Shown piece by piece: positions 1 through 8,729 of a DNA stretch of 64,000 nucleotides. Both the position numbers and the translations under genes were made by a program. The first letter of the stretch is position 1. Each line of letters starts with the position of its first letter. This DNA comes from JARIHD01 sp964503715 (lineage in GTDB: Bacteria > Patescibacteriota > Saccharimonadia > Saccharimonadales > UBA4665), in NCBI GenBank assembly GCA_964503715.1, contig CAZDAD010000003.1:1-64000 (forward strand), written 5' to 3'. Under the pieces are notes generated by a model, which saw only the letters and a program-made list of their open reading frames with translations, searched no databases and was not told the DNA's origin.

Positions 1-24
1 TTTCCGTGATATCATAAATAACAT

Positions 25-2598
25 ATGAGCAAAAAAGTAAAGCGCCTGGCTGCGGGCTTTCGGCCAGATAACTACAAACTGTCACTAGCGCCAGACATAA
101 CAACAATGAAAGTTAAGGGTTCGGTAGTAATAACGGGCCAAAAAATTGGTCGTCCTTCCCAGCGAATCACACTACATCAGCATGACATCGTAGTTACCAA
201 TGCTAAAGTTACAAAAATAGACAAAAATAACGAGTTTGCAGTCTCAATCAGCCGCATAGCTCACCACAAATCTTACGACGAAGTGCGCTTGCACGGCGAT
301 GAAATGATGTACCCTGGAAAATACCGCATCGAGCTTGAATTTGAGGCCAAGATTCAGGACAGTATGCATGGCATATATGTAAGTAATTTTGAGATTGATG
401 GCGCCAAAAAAACATTGGTCTCCACTCAGTTTGAGAGCCACCACGCCCGAGAAGCTTTCCCTTGTATTGATGAGCCCGAGGCCAAAGCTACATTCGATCT
501 AACGCTAGTGTCGCCTGCCGATGAAGTCGCGCTGGGTAACATGCCTGCCGCCACTCAGTCCGAAGAAAACGGGCTACTGATTACCACATTCGAGACAACA
601 CCCAAGATGTCTACCTACCTCTTGGCTTTTATATATGGTGATTTGCAGAACAAGTCCGCAAAAACAAAAGGTGGCGTCGATGTTCGAGTCTGGGCAACCA
701 AGGCTCAGCCTACCGATGCACTCGACTTTGCGTTAGACGTGGCCGTTAGAGGTATTGAGTTCTATATCGACTACTACGATACACCCTATCCTCTTAGTAA
801 ATGTGACCACGTTGCTATACCCGACTTTTCGTCAGGCGCTATGGAAAACTGGGGGTTAATAACTTACCGAGAAACCTGTCTATTGGCCGATCCTGCAACC
901 GCCTCCCAGAGCAATCGCGAGCGCATAGCCACCGTCGTTTGCCACGAGTTGTCTCACCAATGGTTCGGTAACCTCGTAACAATGAAATGGTGGGATGATC
1001 TGTGGTTAAACGAGAGCTTCGCCAATGTAATGGAATATGTAGCCACTGACGCCTTGTTCCCCGATTGGCATATTTGGAACGACTTCGTTACTCAAGAGGG
1101 TCTGTCGGCACTTAGGCGTGATGCTATAGCAGGCGTCCAAGCTGTTCGCACCGAAGTACGCCATCCCGATGAAATAGCTACCTTGTTCGATCCATCAATA
1201 GTCTATGCTAAGGGCGGAAGAATACTTAACATGTTAATGAACTACGTTGGTGTTGAAGATTTTCGCAAGGGGCTAAAAGCTTATTTTGCCAAGCACGCCT
1301 ACACTAATACTAGCGGTGATGATCTATGGGCGGCACTATCCAAAGCTAGTGGCAAACATATTTCCGAATTTATGACTCCTTGGCTAATTCAGTCAGGCTA
1401 CCCCGTAATTAAGGTGGCTCAAAAAGGCCGATCACTCGATCTGTCTCAGCAGCATTTTTTGACCGACCCCGCCAAGGCCGATAACAGATTGTGGCCCGTG
1501 CCCCTACTTGATGGTGATGACCTGCCAAGTGAGTTCAGCGATAAGTCTACGTCTGTTGAGCTATCTGAAGCTGAATATATTCGTCTAAACAAGGGCGCCA
1601 TCGGTCATTACTTGGTGCACTATACTGAAGCCAAACACAATGATGCAATTTCTAAGCTGGTTCGTGATAAGTCGCTGGATATAGCCGATAGGCTAATGCT
1701 CCTAAATAGTAGTTCACAACTATCACTGGCTGGACACACAGCTTTCGCCGATACCCTGAGGCTCCTCGAAAACTATACTGCCGAAGACTCTGAACCCGTC
1801 TGGGACATCATGTCGTTAGTTATCGGTGATGCTAGGCGTTTTGCATCATATGAGCCAGAGCTAGAAGATTCAATTAAGGTACTTATTCGTGAACTTATCG
1901 AGGATCAACATATAAAGTTGGGCTGGGAAGAAAAGCCGAACGAGCCAAGCCAAGACACCAAACTTCGAGCCACTATTATCGGCCTAGGTGTTTACTCGGA
2001 GCATGAGGCCATCACAAAACGAGCGATTGAGCTTTTTGAGAGCTTCAAACAGGATCACAAATCCGTACCCTCTGAGTTGAGAGGCATTATTTTCAGCGCC
2101 GCAGTCAAGCACAAGGCCGCTGGCGCATTTGAATATCTACTCGAGCTAGATGGCACAACCACTAATGTCAACCTCAAACAAGATGTGCTGAACGGCCTAA
2201 CGACAACCTCTGACAATTCACAGATAGAAATGTTGCTAGAACGAATTAAAGATGCTGATGCGGTTCGCAAGCAAGATGTAGATTACTGGCTAGTCAGCCT
2301 GCTGCGAAACAGGTTCGCCCAAGATCAAGCTTGGTCCTGGCTACGTTCCGAGTGGGGCTGGATTGCCGAAGCCTTCAGAGGTGACAAGTCCTATGATAAC
2401 CTGCCCAGATATGCCGCCAGTGCACTGAACACTCGTGCGCGCCTCCAAGAATACAAAGATTTCTTTGTACCACTAAGTGACCAACCCGCACTATCACGTA
2501 ACATTACAATTGGTATCGAAGAGCTTGAGAACCGCGTTAAATGGCTTGAACGAGATGGCGCAGCCGTGCTTGAATACTTCAAGTCACGTTCCAGATAG
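25..2598 (+). CDS. pepN: Aminopeptidase N (M1 family zinc metallopeptidase)
   Basis: Removes N-terminal amino acids from peptides in the cytoplasm, probably recycling imported or internal peptides. The 857 residues show the M1 exopeptidase signature GAMENWG at 271-277 and the zinc site HELSH at 307-311, with the third ligand Glu330 in WLNES, the canonical HExxH-X18-E spacing. An N-terminal beta domain precedes the catalytic core, and a long helical ERAP1_C-type domain fills roughly the last 350 residues. Length is typical of the family. There is no signal peptide or membrane segment. The ATG start has no clear Shine-Dalgarno, and the promoter would lie outside the window. Its 3' end overlaps the convergent yraN gene by 20 bases. 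Family assignment is firm; substrate preference cannot be read. Confidence 0.97.
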   Translation: MSKKVKRLAAGFRPDNYKLSLAPDITTMKVKGSVVITGQKIGRPSQRITLHQHDIVVTNAKVTKIDKNNEFAVSISRIAHHKSYDEVRLHGDEMMYPGKYRIELEFEAKIQDSMHGIYVSNFEIDGAKKTLVSTQFESHHAREAFPCIDEPEAKATFDLTLVSPADEVALGNMPAATQSEENGLLITTFETTPKMSTYLLAFIYGDLQNKSAKTKGGVDVRVWATKAQPTDALDFALDVAVRGIEFYIDYYDTPYPLSKCDHVAIPDFSSGAMENWGLITYRETCLLADPATASQSNRERIATVVCHELSHQWFGNLVTMKWWDDLWLNESFANVMEYVATDALFPDWHIWNDFVTQEGLSALRRDAIAGVQAVRTEVRHPDEIATLFDPSIVYAKGGRILNMLMNYVGVEDFRKGLKAYFAKHAYTNTSGDDLWAALSKASGKHISEFMTPWLIQSGYPVIKVAQKGRSLDLSQQHFLTDPAKADNRLWPVPLLDGDDLPSEFSDKSTSVELSEAEYIRLNKGAIGHYLVHYTEAKHNDAISKLVRDKSLDIADRLMLLNSSSQLSLAGHTAFADTLRLLENYTAEDSEPVWDIMSLVIGDARRFASYEPELEDSIKVLIRELIEDQHIKLGWEEKPNEPSQDTKLRATIIGLGVYSEHEAITKRAIELFESFKQDHKSVPSELRGIIFSAAVKHKAAGAFEYLLELDGTTTNVNLKQDVLNGLTTTSDNSQIEMLLERIKDADAVRKQDVDYWLVSLLRNRFAQDQAWSWLRSEWGWIAEAFRGDKSYDNLPRYAASALNTRARLQEYKDFFVPLSDQPALSRNITIGIEELENRVKWLERDGAAVLEYFKSRSR

Positions 2599-2926
2599 CT
2601 CGAGTCACAACAAAGTTACTACCCACGACTTCAATGGCACAAAGCCTGTATGCGCCCCACCAATTATTTGTTGATGTCCACATTTCAGCCGCAAATTTCA
2701 TCTGCCGCAGCTTCTTAGGAGTTATATAATCCAAGCCTAAGCCCTGATTAGCATTTTGACGATACTTTACTTCACAAAAGCAAATTGTTCCGCGCCGTTC
2801 AGCAATGATATCTATCTCACAGTATCTAGTTCGCCAATTCATTCCAACAATATTGAACTTATGACGCTCAAGATAGTTGGCAGCAGTTAGCTCAGCCCTA
2901 CGGCCCGAGTCATTATGCGCCGCCAC
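2579..2926 (-). CDS. yraN: YraN/UPF0102 family endonuclease-fold protein
   Basis: A 115-residue protein of the UPF0102 family, a restriction-endonuclease-like (PD-(D/E)xK) fold related to Holliday-junction resolvases. The putative active site is visible as Glu37, Asp39 (EIDII) and Glu52-Val-Lys54 (CEVKYR). The cellular role of the family is not settled. It starts at GTG and overlaps the 3' end of rnhB by 14 bases, so the two are probably translationally coupled; rnhB-yraN adjacency is common in bacteria. This is the only complete gene in the window that I found ending in TGA. Its end runs 20 bases into the convergent pepN gene. Confidence 0.88.
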   Translation of the reverse strand: MAAHNDSGRRAELTAANYLERHKFNIVGMNWRTRYCEIDIIAERRGTICFCEVKYRQNANQGLGLDYITPKKLRQMKFAAEMWTSTNNWWGAYRLCAIEVVGSNFVVTRAIWNVT

Positions 2927-3482
2927 CAGTTAGGCTCCTAATCGGCGCAAAAGATTTGCGGTGTATATCACAGACCCCGTATTCTTTGAGGGCTTTTATA
3001 TGCTGTGCCGTACCGTAGCCAACATGTTTATCAAAACCATACTCTGGATACTGGGTAGACATATCTGCCATATAATTATCACGAGCAACTTTGGCCAATA
3101 TACTCGCCGCACTAACTGCTGGCACTAAGTCATCAGCTTTTATCAGACATTCCGTAAATTCAACATCGGGCAGATAGTTATGATTACCGTCTATTATCAC
3201 CTTCTGATAATTAACCCTGATTCCATTAAGCGCGCGTCTCATTGCCAGTTCGACGGCTTTGGTCAAGCCAACTTGGTCTAGTTCATCGGGGCTGACCCAG
3301 CCTAGCCCATAGTCCAATGCTTCAACTTCTACGGTAGCAGCCAGCTGTTCACGCCGCTTCTTTGAAAGTTTTTTAGAGTCCCTTAGTCCTTCGATCGGGT
3401 CGCTTAGAACTACTGCACCCGCAACCAGAGGGCCAGCCCAGCAACCACGTCCAACCTCATCTATACCAACTATAACTTCCAT
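2913..3482 (-). CDS. rnhB: Ribonuclease HII
   Basis: Cleaves the RNA strand of RNA-DNA hybrids and starts removal of single ribonucleotides misincorporated into DNA. The 189-residue protein has the RNase HII opening GIDEVGRGCWAGP with catalytic Asp8 and Glu9, the DSKKLS motif near residue 35, and a further acidic ligand Asp98 in IIDGN. Length is normal for the family. It lies just downstream of the rplS terminator and overlaps yraN at its 3' end. No strong ribosome binding site is visible at the ATG. Confidence 0.96.
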   Translation of the reverse strand: MEVIVGIDEVGRGCWAGPLVAGAVVLSDPIEGLRDSKKLSKKRREQLAATVEVEALDYGLGWVSPDELDQVGLTKAVELAMRRALNGIRVNYQKVIIDGNHNYLPDVEFTECLIKADDLVPAVSAASILAKVARDNYMADMSTQYPEYGFDKHVGYGTAQHIKALKEYGVCDIHRKSFAPIRSLTGGGA

Positions 3483-3514
3483 GTCGGCAGTCTAGCACAC
3501 TATGCCCTTGGCGC

Positions 3515-3545
3515 AACAAAAAACCTCCCAGTTTTTGGGAGGTTT
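3515..3545 (-). terminator. Rho-independent terminator of rplS
   Basis: On the minus strand an 8-bp stem (AACCTCCC pairing with GGGAGGTT, 3522-3529 and 3537-3544) with a 7-nt loop is followed by a T-run. It lies 20 nt after the rplS stop codon and before rnhB. Confidence 0.9.
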
Positions 3546-3565
3546 GAGATGCGGTTTGTGTAACC

Positions 3566-4006
3566 TTATTCTTCGGCTTTTTCGTCAGCAGCTTCTTTGG
3601 GGGAGGTTGCTTCTGGCTCAGCAGGCTTAACTTCAACTGCATTGACTGCTGTTTTATCAAAATCAACACCAGTTAAGCGAGCAGCTTTACCGGTACGATT
3701 GCGCATGTATGTCAAATAGTTACGGCGGACCTTGCTACGCTTAGTAACTTCAACTTTTTCGACTAGAGGGCTATGAAGCAAGAAGCTTTTCTCAACACCG
3801 ATACCGCTTGAAATGCGGCGAACAGTGATACGACTAGTGTGGCTACCCTTGCGATCAGTACGGATAACTAGGCCCTGAAAAACCTGGACACGCTCTTTGT
3901 TGCCTTCCTTAATCTTCTGGTGAACACGCACAGTATCACCACTCTGAACATCAACTACAGAGTGTTTTTTGAATTTTTCTTCGATTTTTTGGATAACAGA
4001 TTGCAT
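3566..4006 (-). CDS. rplS: 50S ribosomal protein L19 (bL19) with acidic C-terminal tail
   Basis: Large-subunit ribosomal protein at the 30S-50S interface. Residues 1-115 match bL19 well (SGDTVRVH near 22, GIGVEKSFLLHSP near 89). About 30 extra C-terminal residues are rich in Glu, Ala and Pro, so the protein is longer (146) than the usual ~115. In many bacteria rplS follows rimM-trmD; here it is monocistronic, closed by its own terminator, while trmD lies about 55 kb away next to rpsP. No clear Shine-Dalgarno is seen at the ATG. Confidence 0.95.
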   Translation of the reverse strand: MQSVIQKIEEKFKKHSVVDVQSGDTVRVHQKIKEGNKERVQVFQGLVIRTDRKGSHTSRITVRRISSGIGVEKSFLLHSPLVEKVEVTKRSKVRRNYLTYMRNRTGKAARLTGVDFDKTAVNAVEVKPAEPEATSPKEAADEKAEE

Positions 4007-4183
4007 AGCTAACAGCCCTAACCTATCTTACGCTTTATTACACATTATTACGCTTGGAACGTAGTTTACCATATCTGTTAAATTTCGTCTATACCTACTT
4101 GATGTGAACATTATGATGCCTATAGAGGGGGCATTTCCTTAATTGAAGGTGGTACAATTAGATGACTATTAGGGGATTTTTGT

Positions 4184-5317
4184 ATGGACTACGGCGAGCT
4201 AGCGCTTCAGAAACACAAAGAGCTACATGGCAAGCTCAGTATGATACTTAAGGATAATCTGGATTCTAAAGACAAGCTCTCTATTTACTACACTCCTGGG
4301 GTAGGTGCAGTCAGTTCGTATGTAGCCAAACATCCCAACGAAGCCCGTGAGTACACCTGGCTCAACAACTCTGTCGCAGTGGTTAGCGATGGCTCAGCGG
4401 TGCTTGGTTTGGGTGACATTGGCCCCTACGGCGCGCTGCCCGTTATGGAAGGCAAATCCATGCTCTTCAAGCACTTTGCGAACATAGATGCGGTGCCAAT
4501 CGTGCTCAATGTTCACACAGCTGACGAAATTGTGGCTGCGACCAAAGCAATTGCGCCAAGTTTTGGTGGAATCAACCTAGAGGATATTGCCGCACCACTG
4601 TGCTTTGAAGTTGAAGAGCGGCTAAAAAATGAGCTGACCATCCCTGTTATGCATGATGACCAGCACGGTACTGCTATTGTCACGCTTGCAGGTCTTATTA
4701 ACGCCATGAAGCTCACTAAGCGTAACCTTGGTGATTGTCGCATAGTCGTTGTAGGGGCAGGCGCAGCTGGAACGGCGATAATGAAGCTGCTGGATTTATA
4801 TGCTCATCCGAACATTCTTGCAGTCGACAGCAAAGGTATCGTCTCGAGTAGTCGAAGTGACCTGAACCCCGAGAAGCAAAAACTACTAGAATTCACTAAC
4901 CCTCAGAATATCAGTGGTAGTCTAGCCGATGCACTCCAAGGGGCAGATATTTTTATAGGCGTATCCAAGCCAGGTCTACTGACTCCAGAACTTATTGCGA
5001 CTATGGCCAAGGATCCAATCGTGTTTGCGATGGCCAACCCTACGCCTGAGGTAATGCCCGATGTAGCGAAACAAGCAGGTGTAGCAATTATGGCCACTGG
5101 TCGTAGTGACTTTCCCAACCAAGTGAATAATGCCCTTGCTTTCCCTGGCATATTCCGTGGAGCATTAGACAATAAGATCACAAAAATCACCGATCAGCAC
5201 AAAATTGCGGTTGCCGAAGTAATAGCCTCGCTTGTTGATGAACTAGATGCGGACCATATTGTTCCATCTGTGCTAAATGACAAACTTGTGCCACAAATCG
5301 CAGCGGTAATTAAGTAG
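4184..5317 (+). CDS. NAD(P)-dependent malic enzyme (short form)
   Basis: Oxidatively decarboxylates malate to pyruvate with reduction of NAD+ or NADP+. The 377-residue length fits the short bacterial form without the phosphotransacetylase-like extension. Visible are the N-terminal YYTPGVGAVS motif with the catalytic Tyr, EGKSMLFK, the metal-binding MHDDQHGTA motif, and a Rossmann VVVGAGAAGTA around residue 190. A good Shine-Dalgarno (AGGGGA) sits 8 nt before the ATG, and TACAAT about 30 nt upstream is a plausible -10 box. It converges on the pilus ATPase gene. Cofactor preference cannot be decided from sequence. Confidence 0.93.
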   Translation: MDYGELALQKHKELHGKLSMILKDNLDSKDKLSIYYTPGVGAVSSYVAKHPNEAREYTWLNNSVAVVSDGSAVLGLGDIGPYGALPVMEGKSMLFKHFANIDAVPIVLNVHTADEIVAATKAIAPSFGGINLEDIAAPLCFEVEERLKNELTIPVMHDDQHGTAIVTLAGLINAMKLTKRNLGDCRIVVVGAGAAGTAIMKLLDLYAHPNILAVDSKGIVSSSRSDLNPEKQKLLEFTNPQNISGSLADALQGADIFIGVSKPGLLTPELIATMAKDPIVFAMANPTPEVMPDVAKQAGVAIMATGRSDFPNQVNNALAFPGIFRGALDNKITKITDQHKIAVAEVIASLVDELDADHIVPSVLNDKLVPQIAAVIK

Positions 5318-5364
5318 CAATTTCCATTTCAGCCTAAAGCCAGATTACACCTAGGCAATAGTTT

Positions 5365-7017
5365 CTACCCAACTACTCGGTAGACTTCTTCAATTGTAGT
5401 TTGGCCCGCCAAGGCCTTGAGCACGCCGTCTTCGAGCATGGTTAGCATACCATCTTCACGAGCTTTTTGTTCGAGCATATCGGTTGTAATCTGTGTCGGT
5501 GGCAAACGTAGCAGCTGCTGAACACCAGGAGTCATCTGCATTTGTTCCCTAATCGGTACCTGGCTGCTATAACCAAAAGGATGCTCGGCCGAGGTACCTG
5601 GCTGATATAAAGTAATTGTGGTCAGGTCAGGTTTCTGGACATGATCAGGCATACCCGCTACGATTTCACGAATACGCTTAGCCATGGCCTCGTCAGGTTC
5701 ATATGGTTGTCTGGTTTCTTGGTCAAGAACGCGTACCAAACGCTGAGCCATAATAAGATGTATAGCCGAAGCGAACAGCGGGTTAACACCAATGAAATCC
5801 AGCAAACGAGTCAAAGCTGCCGCTGCACTTGATGCGTGAAAAGTACTCAAAACGAGATGACCTGTAAGAGCGGCCTGCAATGCCGTCTTGGCGGTGTCTT
5901 GATCACGAATCTCGCCAACCATAACTACATCTGGGTCCAGGCGCAAAACAGCACGAAGCTTCTCGGCAAAGCCCGCAGCGTTAGTATCACCACTCACGGG
6001 AATCTGCGTTACACCAGGTAGGAAATATTCGACCGGGTCCTCGAGTGTCAAAATCTTTCGCTCGGGATTATTTAGTGTATTAACTAGAGAATACAGAGTG
6101 GTGGTCTTGCCTGAACCGGTGGGCCCAACGACTAAAACCATGCCTGACGGATGCTGAATAATGTCATCGACTACTATTCGTTCACGCTCTGACAATTTTA
6201 GGCTCTCGAGTGTCAAGAGCTCCATCTTCATTGAGAAAATACGCATTACCACGTCCTGCCCATAAACCGTTGGCACAGTCTCGGCACGCAAGTTAACAGT
6301 GACTTCATTACCTGTGGCTAGTTTGTAAGTTTTGTTAATATGACCCGTCTGGGCATCATCCGCATTGGTTGAGACGTTGGCTGCTATGGCAATAGCGCTC
6401 AGCAATTGTCGATACTTATCTTTGGCAAGGTTAGCAATGGGGTGCAAAACACCATCAACTCGAAAACGAATACGAACATCCTGTTCCTGGTTCTCGAGAT
6501 GTATATCAGAAGCCTTAAGCTGATAGGCCTGCTGGACTAGATATGCCAAGATATCATCTGCACGAACTTCGTTGAGTGTCGCGGTTACTTGTCGCACAAG
6601 GGTGTCGTTGTCTATTGGCGCAGAAGATTGCTGGTCGGTCGGTTCACTATCCTGATGGAGGTTTGTCCCACCGAAAGATATGTCCTGATACTCAACTTTC
6701 TTTGGTGGGTCATAGAGTTGCATGTACTCTTTGTAGCCATTGTCAGAAATAATTGCGAAATCGGTCACATGATCACTGAAGCGCTGTTGCATGTTAGTGA
6801 TCGTCTGTTGCGAAGTTGTATTGGTGATACCAAATATAATATTGCTTTGATCGACTTGTAACGGGATAATCCTGAGCTGGTACATCTCATCATTTGTCAG
6901 GACATCTTTATAGAGCTGCTTCTGCGGAATGACAGAAGTATCTACATAGTTAAAACCCAAGAGGCGTGCCCGCCTGAGGGTTGCGTCTTCGGCATCCCTT
7001 CGCGCATCTTGACTCAT
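5365..7017 (-). CDS. Type IV pilus / type II secretion assembly ATPase (PilB/GspE-like)
   Basis: Cytoplasmic hexameric ATPase powering pilin polymerisation or pseudopilus secretion. An N-terminal MshEN-like domain (LGFNYVDTS, then PLQVDQSNI) is followed by the GSPII_E core with Walker A GPTGSGKTT, an Asp box near EDPVEYF, Walker B DPDVVMVGEIRD, and HLVLSTFHA. Most PilB/GspE proteins carry a four-cysteine zinc site after RLVRVL; here that place reads DQETRQPYEP with no cysteine. I chose the ATG at 7017 rather than one 12 codons upstream, because TATAAT at 7025-7030 sits 7 nt before it and the longer form would start inside the promoter. No other pilus gene is in the window. Confidence 0.92.
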   Translation of the reverse strand: MSQDARRDAEDATLRRARLLGFNYVDTSVIPQKQLYKDVLTNDEMYQLRIIPLQVDQSNIIFGITNTTSQQTITNMQQRFSDHVTDFAIISDNGYKEYMQLYDPPKKVEYQDISFGGTNLHQDSEPTDQQSSAPIDNDTLVRQVTATLNEVRADDILAYLVQQAYQLKASDIHLENQEQDVRIRFRVDGVLHPIANLAKDKYRQLLSAIAIAANVSTNADDAQTGHINKTYKLATGNEVTVNLRAETVPTVYGQDVVMRIFSMKMELLTLESLKLSERERIVVDDIIQHPSGMVLVVGPTGSGKTTTLYSLVNTLNNPERKILTLEDPVEYFLPGVTQIPVSGDTNAAGFAEKLRAVLRLDPDVVMVGEIRDQDTAKTALQAALTGHLVLSTFHASSAAAALTRLLDFIGVNPLFASAIHLIMAQRLVRVLDQETRQPYEPDEAMAKRIREIVAGMPDHVQKPDLTTITLYQPGTSAEHPFGYSSQVPIREQMQMTPGVQQLLRLPPTQITTDMLEQKAREDGMLTMLEDGVLKALAGQTTIEEVYRVVG

Positions 7018-7024
7018 GTTCACA

Positions 7025-7053
7025 ATTATAAAGTGCCAATGATATAACCACAA
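7025..7053 (-). promoter_or_regulatory. Promoter of the pilus ATPase gene (leaderless type)
   Basis: On the minus strand TTGTGG (7048-7053), a 17-nt spacer and TATAAT (7025-7030) end 7 nt before the ATG at 7017, so transcription should begin at or next to the start codon. Confidence 0.7.
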
Positions 7054-7081
7054 GCAATATGCACCATAACTGCAAATTAGT

Positions 7082-7087
7082 TATAGT
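7082..7087 (+). promoter_or_regulatory. -10 box of the SpoU methyltransferase gene
   Basis: TATAGT ends 6 nt before the ATG at 7094. No convincing -35 box is seen. It is divergent from the ATPase promoter. Confidence 0.5.
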
Positions 7088-7093
7088 ATGCTC

Positions 7094-7588
7094 ATGCGAC
7101 AAATCGTAATTATCGCCCACGACATGCGCAGCTGTCACAACGTTGGTTCATTACTCAGAACTGCCGAGGGCATAAAAGTTGAGAACGTCTACTTGACGGG
7201 TTATACTCCGTTCCCTAAGTACAAGGACGACCCTCGCTTACCTCACATGGCACAAAAGATTCACAACCAAATTGCTAAGACAGCTTTGGGCGCAGAATCT
7301 ACTCAGAGCTGGCAACATTCAGAAGATATATATGATGTAATCTCTACCCTAAAAGCTGATGGCTATACTGTTGCTGCACTAGAACAAAGTGATAGCAGTG
7401 TGTTTCTGCACGAGTACGACCCTCCACAGAAAATTGCCATTATATTGGGGCGTGAAGTCGAGGGCCTAGACAATAAAATACTGGCCAAGTGCGACCGCTG
7501 TCTAGAGATACCTATGCTTGGTAAAAAAGAGTCCTTCAATGTCGTCCAGGCAGCTGCTATGGTGCTTTATCATTGCCGTTACTCGTAA
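7094..7588 (+). CDS. TrmH/SpoU-family RNA 2'-O-methyltransferase
   Basis: Uses S-adenosylmethionine to methylate ribose 2'-OH groups of tRNA or rRNA; the exact target is not readable. The SPOUT motifs are present: N-terminal IIAHDMRSCHNVGSLLRTAE (motif 1), ILGREVEGLD (motif 2) and IPMLGKKESFNVVQAAAM (motif 3, trefoil knot). At 164 residues this is a minimal single-domain enzyme without a substrate-binding extension. I start it at the second in-frame ATG (7094): the first ATG (7088) directly abuts the TATAGT box, and MRQIVIIAHD is the usual family N-terminus. Confidence 0.9.
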   Translation: MRQIVIIAHDMRSCHNVGSLLRTAEGIKVENVYLTGYTPFPKYKDDPRLPHMAQKIHNQIAKTALGAESTQSWQHSEDIYDVISTLKADGYTVAALEQSDSSVFLHEYDPPQKIAIILGREVEGLDNKILAKCDRCLEIPMLGKKESFNVVQAAAMVLYHCRYS

Positions 7589-7612
7589 GTTTTGCTATTG
7601 ACATAAGCGTGT

Positions 7613-7618
7613 TATAAT
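7613..7618 (+). promoter_or_regulatory. -10 box of the CAP-domain protein gene
   Basis: TATAAT followed by 8 nt and then the ATG at 7627, which predicts a leaderless transcript. A TTGACA lies only 9 nt upstream, too close to act as the -35 of this box. Confidence 0.6.
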
Positions 7619-7626
7619 GCAGACAA

Positions 7627-8718
7627 ATGTCACTAACACAAAAAGCTAAAAAGAAGCCTACTAGTCATAGCCTCAAGCGTACTGGTCAACACCATCGATC
7701 CAGCAAACGATATAGCAGCACATACTGGCCGTATCTGCCGATGCTTTTAGTAGTGTTATTCGGCATGGTACTCAATTTATCGTGGAACGTCAGCCGTGGG
7801 CTGCTTGGCTACGCTACAGAAATGAGCACTTCTTCACTACTCAGCCTAACTAACACTGAAAGAATTCAGGGCGGACTCGGCCGCCTAACATCCAACAGCA
7901 AACTGGCTCAAGCTGCTCAAGCTAAAGCCAACGACATGGCACTGCGTGATTATTGGTCCCATGTAACACCTGACGGCAAGCAACCATGGTCATTTATTAT
8001 CGCCTCAGGCTATGAGTACCAATCTGCTGGTGAAAACTTAGCCTACGGCTTCGATACTAGTTCCGAGACAATCAATGGCTGGATGAACAGCCCTGATCAC
8101 CGTGCCAATATAATGAAATCAAATTACAAGGAAGTGGGCTTCGGTGTCGCCAATTCGTCCAACTACCAGAGTAATGGTGAGCAAACCATTGTGGTTGCTA
8201 TGTATGCAGAGCCACTAGAGGTAGCGCCAGCGCCAACCGCATCAACACCACCAGCGCCAACGAAAACCACGACCAAAGCCTCGACCGCCGCCAAAAGTGC
8301 TGAAGCTGCTCCCGTTGAGCCGCCCAAGTCAGAAACACCGGCGCCCGTACCAGAGACACCAGCGATCGAAAAGCCAACAATGACCAATACCGACAGCGCT
8401 AAGGCAGTAGCCAAAGTCACTGCCCCACCGTCACGCGAATCAGTCGAACAAGAACAAAAAGCTCAGGTCTTATCTACTAAGGAGATAGCACGCATTGATG
8501 TAATGACCAGAAGCAATATCCAATGGGCCTCATTGGCCGTCTCGACCGTAGCAACAATCAGCATATTAGGCTTCGTGCTCAGACACGGCCGCATGTGGAA
8601 ACGCTATCTGGCTAAAGGTGAACAATTCATTATCAAGCACCCCCTCCTCGACACCATACTTGTAGCCATTGGGGTGATTGGTTTTGTCCTGACAAGAGCC
8701 AGTGGTTTTATTCAGTAG
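7627..8718 (+). CDS. Membrane-anchored CAP/SCP-domain protein
   Basis: A CAP (SCP/PR1-like) domain displayed outside the cell; the bacterial role is unknown. Residues 1-38 are basic, followed by a membrane segment near 38-55. The CAP domain spans about 72-200 (LTNTERIQGGLGRL, DYWSHVTPDGKQPW, AGENLAYGF, MNSPDHRANIM, VGFGV). A Pro/Ala/Thr/Glu-rich linker follows (about 200-285), then two C-terminal hydrophobic segments near 298-318 and 340-358. The result is a three-helix anchor around an external domain. The promoter predicts a leaderless mRNA. It converges on dnaE with 11 nt between stop codons. Confidence 0.85.
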   Translation: MSLTQKAKKKPTSHSLKRTGQHHRSSKRYSSTYWPYLPMLLVVLFGMVLNLSWNVSRGLLGYATEMSTSSLLSLTNTERIQGGLGRLTSNSKLAQAAQAKANDMALRDYWSHVTPDGKQPWSFIIASGYEYQSAGENLAYGFDTSSETINGWMNSPDHRANIMKSNYKEVGFGVANSSNYQSNGEQTIVVAMYAEPLEVAPAPTASTPPAPTKTTTKASTAAKSAEAAPVEPPKSETPAPVPETPAIEKPTMTNTDSAKAVAKVTAPPSRESVEQEQKAQVLSTKEIARIDVMTRSNIQWASLAVSTVATISILGFVLRHGRMWKRYLAKGEQFIIKHPLLDTILVAIGVIGFVLTRASGFIQ

Positions 8719-8729
8719 TAATTTACTCG

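Noticed and set aside
3457..3669. 70-codon minus-strand frame rich in Lys between rplS and rnhB
   Set aside because: It runs through the rplS 3' end and its terminator in another frame; it is a shadow.
7598..7603. TTGACA as -35 of the CAP gene promoter
   Set aside because: It is only 9 nt from the TATAAT box, too close for a sigma70-type promoter; it may be coincidental.
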